Positions 33,339-41,081 of a stretch of DNA of 41,081 nucleotides are shown here, piece by piece. Origin of the DNA: Burkholderiales bacterium (GTDB lineage: Bacteria; Pseudomonadota; Gammaproteobacteria; Burkholderiales; SG8-39); contig JAHDYJ010000019.1 of NCBI GenBank assembly GCA_023383795.1, positions 12,898 through 53,978 on the forward strand, written 5' to 3'. The notes under the pieces were generated by a model. It saw only the letters and a list, made by a program, of their open reading frames with translations, had not been told where the DNA came from and searched no databases. The translations under genes and the position numbers were made by a program. How positions within the stretch are numbered: position 1 is the stretch's first letter; each line of letters starts with the position of its first letter.

Positions 33339-33367
33339 CCGCCCCGGGTCCGGGGCGGTTTCTTTTT
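33339..33367 (+). terminator. rho-independent terminator of the glycine-zipper gene
   Basis: A perfect nine-base stem CCGCCCCGG (33339-33347) and CCGGGGCGG (33350-33358), a two-base loop and TTTCTTTTT. It is the strongest terminator in the window. Confidence 0.93.
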
Positions 33368-33498
33368 CGGCGCCGGCGCATCGCGTGCGGCCTGCGCTGC
33401 GGTGGCGGGACGCCGCCAAATGAGGCAGCATCCGACCGGTCGCGCGGTGATGAGCGCGAGCGAGGGCGAGGTCGCAGCGAGCCGGAGCGGGTGGACGG

Positions 33499-33906
33499 TT
33501 GGAAGGCGCGGAGAACGAGGGCGGCGCGAGCGTGCGCGTCGACAAGTGGCTGTGGGCGGCGCGGTTCTACAAGACGCGCGGTCTGGCGGCGCAGGCCGTC
33601 GAGGGCGGCAGGGTCCAGGTGAACGGCGCGCGCGTGAAGCCCGCGCGCAACCTGAAGCCGGGCGACGTGCTGGACGTGCGCGTCGGCGAGCTCGCGTGGC
33701 GCGTCGAGGTGCGCGCGCTCGGGACGCGCCGCGGGCCGGCCACGGTGGCGCGCGCGCTCTACGTCGAGGACGAAGCGACCCGCAGCGAGCGCGAACGCAT
33801 GATCGCCGCGCGCAAGGCTGCGGGGGCGGCACCGGGGTCCGGCTTTCGCGGGCGCCCCACCAAGCGCGACCGCCGGCTGATCCGGCGTTTCAGGGAGAAG
33901 GACTGA
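33499..33906 (+). CDS. hslR: S4-domain RNA-binding protein, Hsp15 (HslR) type
   Basis: A 135-residue protein with the S4 core VRVDKWLWAARFYKTRGLAAQAVEGGRVQVNG and KPARNLKPGDVL, close to Escherichia coli Hsp15. A basic C-terminus (GRPTKRDRRLIRRFREKD) also binds RNA. Hsp15 binds stalled 50S subunits carrying nascent chains. The start is uncertain: TTG 33499 gives a ten-residue lead like other Hsp15 proteins, while GTG 33532 has GAGGG ten bases upstream and begins at VRVDKW. It is followed at four bases by the TPR-methyltransferase gene. Confidence 0.9.
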   Translation: MEGAENEGGASVRVDKWLWAARFYKTRGLAAQAVEGGRVQVNGARVKPARNLKPGDVLDVRVGELAWRVEVRALGTRRGPATVARALYVEDEATRSERERMIAARKAAGAAPGSGFRGRPTKRDRRLIRRFREKD

Positions 33907-33910
33907 GCGC

Positions 33911-36202
33911 GTGCCCGAACCGGACGTGCAATCCCTGATCGAGCGCGCGTCGGCCGAGATGCAGGCCGGGCGCGCGGACGCCGCCGAGCGGCTCTACCGC
34001 GACGTCCTCGCGCGCGATCCCGAGCATGCGGTCGCGCTGCATTTCCTCGGGCTGTGCCTGGTCCAGACCGGCCGCGCGTCCGAGGGACTCGCGTATCTCG
34101 CGCGGTCGATCGCGCTGCTGCCGGGCAAGGCGAAGCCCCGGCACAACTACGGCGTCGCGCTTCTGCAGGCGGGCGATCTCGCCGCGGCCGAGCGCGAGCT
34201 CCTCGAGGCGATCCGGCTCGAGCCCGAGAACGCGGCCTCGCATCACTACCTCGGCATGGTGCGGCAGCGGCTCGGCCGGCTCGCGGAGGCTGCGATCGCG
34301 TACCGTGCGGCGCTCGAGCGCGCACCGGACGATCCGGCCGTGACGAGCAATCTCGGGTTCTGCCTGCTGGAGCAGGGCGACGTGGAAGGCGCGCAGGCCT
34401 GGCTGCGCCGCTCGATCGCGCGCGAGCCGCGCAATGCGGTCGCGCACAACAACCTGGGTTCGGCGCTGAGCGCCGGCGGCGATGCGGCGGGCGCGATCGC
34501 GAGCTTCCGCAGCGCGGTCGAGCTCGCCCCGACCTACGCCCTCGCCTGGTACAACCTCGCGCTCGCCCTGCGCCGGACCGGCGACTATGACGGCGCGTTC
34601 GGCGCCCTGCGTAGCGCAGTCCAGCACGGGCCGGACTTCGCTCCGGCGTGGCAGGCGCTCGCCGACGAGCTCGCGCATGCCGAGTTCGACGCGTGGGATC
34701 CGCGCGCGGCCGAGGACTTCACGCAGATCCTGCGCCATCCGGCGGTCGACGCGGCGCCTCTCGCGCGTGCGGCGGCGGCGCTGCTGGTGCTCGATCCGGC
34801 GTTCGGATCCGCGTTCCGCGGGCTCGTTTCCGGCGGCGCGCCGGCCGGCGTATGGAGCGATGCGGCGCGGCTGCAGGCACTCGCCCATCCGCTGCTGCTC
34901 GCGCTGATCGAGGACGCGGTCGTGCCCGATCCGGAGTTCGAGCTGTTCCTGCGCGCGCTTCGGCGCGGCGCGCTCGAAAGCTGGCAGGCGGGCACGCTGC
35001 AAGGCTCGCCGCCCGCGGTCGGACTGCTCTGCGCGCTCGCGCAGCAATGTTTCCTCGACGAGTACGTGTGGCCGGAGAGCGCGGACGAGGCGGCCGTGGT
35101 CGAGCGCCTGGTGGCGCGCGTCGGCGCCGGAGCGTCGGCGGCCGAGGTGGCGCTGCTCGCCGCCTGCCGGCCGATCGCGGCCTACCGGGGAATGCGCCGT
35201 CCGTTCGATGCCGGTGCGGCCTTCGCGCGCATGTGGCGGCGGCAGGTCGAGGAACCCTCCGAGGAGGCGCGGCTGCGACCCGAGATCCCGGTCATCGGCG
35301 CGATCGAGGACGCGACCTCGCGCGCCGTGCAGGCGCAGTACGAGCGCAACCCGTATCCGCGCTGGCATCGCCTGCCGCAGACCCATGTCGGCGCGTATCC
35401 GCTCGGCCGCGCCCTGCGTGCGCTCTTTCCGCACGTCGATCCGGGCCGGCTGCGGGTACCGGAGGCGCCGCGGATCCTCGCAGCCGGCTGCGGCAGCGGA
35501 TTCCAGGTCGCGGTGACCGCCTCGCGCAATCGCTCCGGACAGGTGCTCGCGGTCGACCTGAGCCGGACGAGCCTCGCCTACGCGATGCGCCGATGCCGCG
35601 AGCTGGGACTCGCGAACGTCCGCTTCGCGCAGGCCGACATCCTCGCGCTCGGATCGCTCGGCGAGCGCTTCGACTGGATCGAGTGCGGCGGCGTGCTGCA
35701 CCACATGCGCGACCCGCTCGCGGGGTGGCGCGTGCTCTGCACGCTGCTCGCGCCCGGCGGCGTCATGAAGGTGGCGCTGTACAGCGAGATCGCGCGGCGC
35801 GGCGTGGTCGCGGCGCGCGAGCTCGTCGCGCGGGAAGGGCTGGTCCCGGATCTCGCCGGCATCCGCGCCGCGCGGCAGCTGATCCTGGCGCAGCCGATCG
35901 GAAGCGCGGCGCGCGAGGCGCTGCTCACGGCCGATTTCTGGACGGCGTCGGGCGCGCGCGATCTCGTCATGCACGTCGAGGAGCATCGCTACACGACGAC
36001 CGAGCTCGCAACGATGATCGACGCGCTCGGGCTCGAGTTCCTCGGCTTCGAGTTCGACGTGCCGGAGACGCCGAACCAGTATCGCGTCGAGCACCCCGAC
36101 GATCCGGGCGGCCGGTCGCTCGCGAACTGGGGCGCATTCGAGGCGCGCCATCCGCACGCCTTCGCGCGCATGTATCAGTTCTGGGTGAGGAAGCCCGACT
36201 GA
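33911..36202 (+). CDS. TPR-repeat protein fused to a SAM-dependent methyltransferase
   Basis: A 763-residue protein starting with GTG. About residues 5-250 are tandem tetratricopeptide repeats (for example AVALHFLGLCLVQTGRASEGLAYLARSIALLP). A middle helical region of about 220 residues is unassigned. The C-terminal third is a class I methyltransferase with motif I ILAAGCGSGFQVA, acidic AVDLSR, QADIL and the post-motif ECGGVLHHMRDP. The segment QYERNPYPRWH just before it is typical of this fusion family. The target is unknown; TPRs suggest a protein partner. It is translationally close to hslR. Confidence 0.88.
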   Translation: MPEPDVQSLIERASAEMQAGRADAAERLYRDVLARDPEHAVALHFLGLCLVQTGRASEGLAYLARSIALLPGKAKPRHNYGVALLQAGDLAAAERELLEAIRLEPENAASHHYLGMVRQRLGRLAEAAIAYRAALERAPDDPAVTSNLGFCLLEQGDVEGAQAWLRRSIAREPRNAVAHNNLGSALSAGGDAAGAIASFRSAVELAPTYALAWYNLALALRRTGDYDGAFGALRSAVQHGPDFAPAWQALADELAHAEFDAWDPRAAEDFTQILRHPAVDAAPLARAAAALLVLDPAFGSAFRGLVSGGAPAGVWSDAARLQALAHPLLLALIEDAVVPDPEFELFLRALRRGALESWQAGTLQGSPPAVGLLCALAQQCFLDEYVWPESADEAAVVERLVARVGAGASAAEVALLAACRPIAAYRGMRRPFDAGAAFARMWRRQVEEPSEEARLRPEIPVIGAIEDATSRAVQAQYERNPYPRWHRLPQTHVGAYPLGRALRALFPHVDPGRLRVPEAPRILAAGCGSGFQVAVTASRNRSGQVLAVDLSRTSLAYAMRRCRELGLANVRFAQADILALGSLGERFDWIECGGVLHHMRDPLAGWRVLCTLLAPGGVMKVALYSEIARRGVVAARELVAREGLVPDLAGIRAARQLILAQPIGSAAREALLTADFWTASGARDLVMHVEEHRYTTTELATMIDALGLEFLGFEFDVPETPNQYRVEHPDDPGGRSLANWGAFEARHPHAFARMYQFWVRKPD

Positions 36203-36230
36203 GCGCCGGCCGTGCGGCGGTGCCCGCAGC

Positions 36231-36716
36231 TCACTGCGGCTGCGCGGTGCGCGAGCGGCTCGTCGTCACGATCCGGCCGCCGAGATCGAAGTGCGCATTG
36301 AACTCGTTGATGCCCTCGGGCATGACGGGGCCGTAGCGCCAGGTCCACACCTCCTCCCCGCGCGCCGGAAAGGTCATCTGCTCGCCCGGCTTGCCGAGCA
36401 GGCGCCGGACCTCGGCCTGCGTCATTCCACCCCTCACCTGCGCGAAGTACTCCTCGGCGAGCACCTGGCGCAGCGCCTTCAGCACCCCGTCGGCGCCGAT
36501 CTCGGCCATGTAGGTCACCAGGCCGGCACGCCACTCCGCGAACTCCCAGACGACGCTGCCGTCCGCCTCGCGCCACTCGTACGACGGCGCGCCCATCACC
36601 TTGAGGACCTGCTCGGCCGTCGACACGCCCGGCTTCAGGTCGCGGATTCCCATGTCGCATGCCGCGACCGCGGCGACGAGGCCGAGCGCGGCGGCGATCC
36701 GGCGCAGAATGCCCAC
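36231..36716 (-). CDS. BamE/SmpA-like lipoprotein with two related repeats
   Basis: A 161-residue protein with signal and lipobox (LGLVAAVAAC, Cys20). The mature part holds two SmpA/OmlA-like modules: LKPGVSTAEQVLKVMGAP with VVWEFAEW, and VRGGMTQAEVRRLLGKPGE with EVWTWRY. Single-module BamE assists outer-membrane protein assembly. The double module is a different, uncharacterised branch. It converges with the TPR-methyltransferase and diverges from slyD over a 77-base gap. Confidence 0.83.
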   Translation of the reverse strand: MGILRRIAAALGLVAAVAACDMGIRDLKPGVSTAEQVLKVMGAPSYEWREADGSVVWEFAEWRAGLVTYMAEIGADGVLKALRQVLAEEYFAQVRGGMTQAEVRRLLGKPGEQMTFPARGEEVWTWRYGPVMPEGINEFNAHFDLGGRIVTTSRSRTAQPQ

Positions 36717-36793
36717 TTCGAGCTCCTTCGGTGGCGGTTCCGGGTATTATCGGGCGATTGGTGCGGTTGTGCCGGCACTCCGGAGGTTCGAGC

Positions 36794-37279
36794 ATGAAGA
36801 TCATGAAGAATGCGGTCGTCGCGCTGCAGTACGAGGTGCTCGACGACCAGGGCGAGACGATCGAGCGCGGCAAGGAGCCGCTGGTGTATCTGCACGGCGG
36901 CCACGCGGGGATCTTTCCGCGCGTCGAGGAGGCGCTCGCCGGCAAGGAGGAGGGCGACAAGGTGCAGGTGCAGCTCGCGCCCGAGGATGCCTTCGGCGAG
37001 CGCAACGACGCGCTCGTGCGCGACGAGCCCCGCGCGCGCTTTCCCGAGAAGGTCGCGGTCGGCATGTACTTCGAGGCCGAGCTCAAGCACGGGGACCACG
37101 CGCAGCCGGTGGTGTTCAAGGTGGTCGACGTGTCCGACGACAGCGTGACCATCGACGGCAACCATCCGCTCGCCGGCCGCCCGCTCGACTTCCGCGCGAC
37201 CGTCGTGTCGGTGCGCCCGGCGACGAAGGAAGAGATCGATCACGGCCACGTGCACGGTGCCGGCGGGCACCATCACTAG
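36794..37279 (+). CDS. slyD: SlyD-type FKBP peptidyl-prolyl isomerase
   Basis: A 161-residue FKBP protein. The SlyD core is split by an IF domain: VALQYEVLDDQGETIERG, PLVYLHGGHAGIFPRVEEALAGKEEGDKVQV, then the insert with PEDAFGERND, then DGNHPLAGRPLDF. The C-terminal tail is His-rich (HGHVHGAGGHHH) but much shorter than the E. coli tail, so metal binding may be modest. ATG 36794 follows CGGAGG. It acts as a proline isomerase and chaperone, possibly in nickel enzyme maturation. Confidence 0.93.
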   Translation: MKIMKNAVVALQYEVLDDQGETIERGKEPLVYLHGGHAGIFPRVEEALAGKEEGDKVQVQLAPEDAFGERNDALVRDEPRARFPEKVAVGMYFEAELKHGDHAQPVVFKVVDVSDDSVTIDGNHPLAGRPLDFRATVVSVRPATKEEIDHGHVHGAGGHHH

Positions 37280-37309
37280 GGCGCGAGCCCTTACCACATG
37301 CCCGCTCTC

Positions 37310-37323
37310 GCGACCGCGGTCGC
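37310..37323. promoter_or_regulatory. 14-base perfect palindrome between slyD and the hydrolase gene
   Basis: GCGACCGCGGTCGC is a perfect palindrome 32 bases before the isochorismatase-family start. It has the size of a regulator site, but in DNA this GC-rich such palindromes also arise by chance. Confidence 0.3.
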
Positions 37324-37354
37324 ATTCTGCACTTGATTCGAGGGCCTCGCGGAG

Positions 37355-37984
37355 ATGCAGTCCGAACCGAACGGCGCGCCCCGGACGCTGCGGCGCATGG
37401 CGGGGGCGCAGCCGCCCGCGGCGGTCGATCCGCGGCGCACGGCGCTCGTCCTGATCGATTTCCAGCAGGAGTATTTCACCGGCAACGTGCCGCTGCCCGA
37501 CGGCGAGGCGGCCGCGGCGAACGCGGCGCGCCTGGTGGCATGGGCCGAGCGCACCGGGATGCAGGTGGTGCACGTGCATCACGTCGCGCCGAGCCCGAAG
37601 GCGGCGCTCTTCACGCCCGGCAGCGATCGGATCGAGCCGCATCCGCGCCTTGCGCCGCGCGCCGGCGACCGGCGCATCACCAAGACGTTGCCGAGCAGCT
37701 TCGTCGGCACCGAGCTCGACGCGTTCCTGAAGGGCAAGGGCATCGACACGCTCGTCATCGCGGGCCTGATGACGCACATGTGCGTCGATTCGACCGCCCG
37801 CGACGCGGTCTCGCTCGGCTACAAGGCGATCGTCGCGGGCGACGCCTGCGCGACGCGCGACCTGCCCGATCGCGGCACCGGCGCGAGGGTGGCGCATGCC
37901 GACATCCATCGCGGCAGCCTGACCGCGCTCGCCGACCGGTTCGCCGACGTGCTCGCGACGGCGGACATCGAGCGGCTCGCGTAG
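37355..37984 (+). CDS. isochorismatase-family cysteine hydrolase
   Basis: A 209-residue alpha/beta hydrolase-like amidohydrolase. The catalytic triad is visible: Asp in LVLIDFQQEYF, Lys in ITKTLPSSF and Cys in GLMTHMCVDSTARDA with the preceding cis-peptide turn. The 28-residue N-terminal lead before RRTALVLID suggests a later start is possible. The family includes isochorismatases, nicotinamidases and N-carbamoylsarcosine amidases; the actual substrate is not readable. It lies between slyD and the exported methyltransferase. Confidence 0.87.
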   Translation: MQSEPNGAPRTLRRMAGAQPPAAVDPRRTALVLIDFQQEYFTGNVPLPDGEAAAANAARLVAWAERTGMQVVHVHHVAPSPKAALFTPGSDRIEPHPRLAPRAGDRRITKTLPSSFVGTELDAFLKGKGIDTLVIAGLMTHMCVDSTARDAVSLGYKAIVAGDACATRDLPDRGTGARVAHADIHRGSLTALADRFADVLATADIERLA

Positions 37985-38009
37985 GATCCGGAACGGAGAG
38001 GAATCGGTA

Positions 38010-38594
38010 ATGAAGCGACTGATCGCCATCGTCGTGCTCGCCGGCTGCGCGGCCGCGGCGTGCGCCCAGGCGCCGCGCCCGGCGCGCGACATCGGGCAGA
38101 GCGACCCGCCGACGTTCGTCGCCGAGCCGTCCGGCGGGTCGCGCGTCCCGGACGTGATCTACGTCCCGACTCCCGAGCCCGTCGTCCAGGCGATGCTCGA
38201 GCTCGTCCGGCCGGGGCCGCGGGACCTCGTCTTCGACCTGGGGTGCGGCGACGGACGGATCGTGATCGCGGCGGCGAAGCGCTACGGCGCGCGCGGCGTC
38301 TGCGTGGACATCGATCCGGATCGCATCGCCGAGGCGCGCGACAACGTGCGCCGCGCCGGGGTGGCAGACCGGATCCAGATCGTGCAGGGCGACCTCTTCG
38401 AGCTCGACCTCAGCCGCGCGACGGTGATCACGCTCTATCTGCTGCCGGACCTGAACCTGATGCTGCGGCCGAAGCTCGAGAAGCTGCCGCGCGGCACGCG
38501 CATCGTGTCGCACGCGTTCGACATGGGCGACTGGACGCCCGACCGGAAGCTCACGGTGGCCGACAAGGAGATCTTCTTCTGGGTCGTCAAGTAG
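38010..38594 (+). CDS. exported SAM-dependent methyltransferase-like protein
   Basis: A 194-residue protein with a signal-like N-terminus (KRLIAIVVLAGCAAAACAQ). After VPDVIYVPTPEPVVQAML comes a class I methyltransferase core: motif I VFDLGCGDGRIVIAAAKRYG, acidic VDIDPDR, GDLFELDL and VITLYLLPDLNLMLRPKLEKLPRG. This last block recalls the ATPSCKMT/FAM173 lysine methyltransferases. The catalytic fold is complete. A periplasmic location would be surprising, because SAM is cytoplasmic. The N-terminus may instead be a membrane anchor or lipoprotein signal (AGC or AAC as lipobox). The substrate is unknown. Confidence 0.8.
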   Translation: MKRLIAIVVLAGCAAAACAQAPRPARDIGQSDPPTFVAEPSGGSRVPDVIYVPTPEPVVQAMLELVRPGPRDLVFDLGCGDGRIVIAAAKRYGARGVCVDIDPDRIAEARDNVRRAGVADRIQIVQGDLFELDLSRATVITLYLLPDLNLMLRPKLEKLPRGTRIVSHAFDMGDWTPDRKLTVADKEIFFWVVK

Positions 38595-38703
38595 GTCGGG
38601 CGCCGCGCGCAGGCTGATCGGCGCGCCCGTCGCCTCCAGGTCGGCGGCGGGGACGGCAGAGCCGATCGGCCGCGGAGTGCGCGGGGCGAGCTCGCGAGCG
38701 CCG

Positions 38704-41081
<2,378 letters not shown>

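Overview
The window is very GC-rich DNA, roughly 70 % G+C by eye. It is densely packed with genes that use ATG, GTG and TTG starts. A Bug/TctC-type solute-binding protein, a Hsp15-like S4 protein, BoxR-type regulation and REP-like palindromes together suggest a betaproteobacterium (Burkholderiales or Rhodocyclales-like). This assignment is an inference. I see no rRNA, tRNA, CRISPR array, phage gene or transposase.

The core (about 4.3-23.1 kb) is an aerobic hybrid benzoate locus working through CoA thioesters. A regulatory gap at 13.83-14.00 kb splits it into two divergent units. Leftward run boxR, boxC, boxB, boxA, a second boxB paralogue, a Bug/TctC binding protein and an unrecognised secreted protein. 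Rightward run a MioC-like flavodoxin, two tandem DUF4863/PnbB-like cupin-type proteins, benzoate-CoA ligase, a complete Liv-type ABC importer (Tat-exported binding protein, two permeases, two ATPases) and a PLP aminotransferase. The logic is uptake, CoA activation, epoxidation by BoxB with electrons from BoxA, and ring opening by BoxC. BoxR should sense benzoyl-CoA and bind the perfect TGCA-N6-TGCA palindrome at 13924-13939, which overlaps the -10 boxes of both divergent promoters. The usual aldehyde dehydrogenase (BoxD) is not in the window.

Left flank (0.1-4.3 kb): an AhpD-like protein, then a leftward set of CaiB-type CoA-transferase, thiol dioxygenase (translationally coupled by a 4-nt overlap), a crotonase homologue lacking both catalytic glutamates, and a small lipoprotein. 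This resembles a 3-mercaptopropionate/3-sulfinopropionate route. A YicG/UPF0126 membrane protein follows.

Right flank (23.3-41.1 kb): an ABC ATPase, giant FtsX-like permease and AttH/CrtC lipocalin-like trio; an alpha/beta hydrolase and a BadH-like dehydrogenase; a convergent FadH-like dienoyl-CoA reductase; an MFS transporter; a glycine-zipper small protein with a clear terminator; Hsp15; a TPR-methyltransferase fusion; a BamE-like lipoprotein; SlyD; an isochorismatase-family hydrolase; an exported methyltransferase; and an aconitase truncated by the window end.

The most unusual non-coding signals are a family of CAAGGGG/CCCCTTG palindromes with an ATCCCC tail (six copies), a 46-bp duplication of the boxA start that creates mutually exclusive hairpins between boxB and boxA, and a degenerate heptamer array just upstream of boxB. 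No gene-free stretch exceeds 300 bases.
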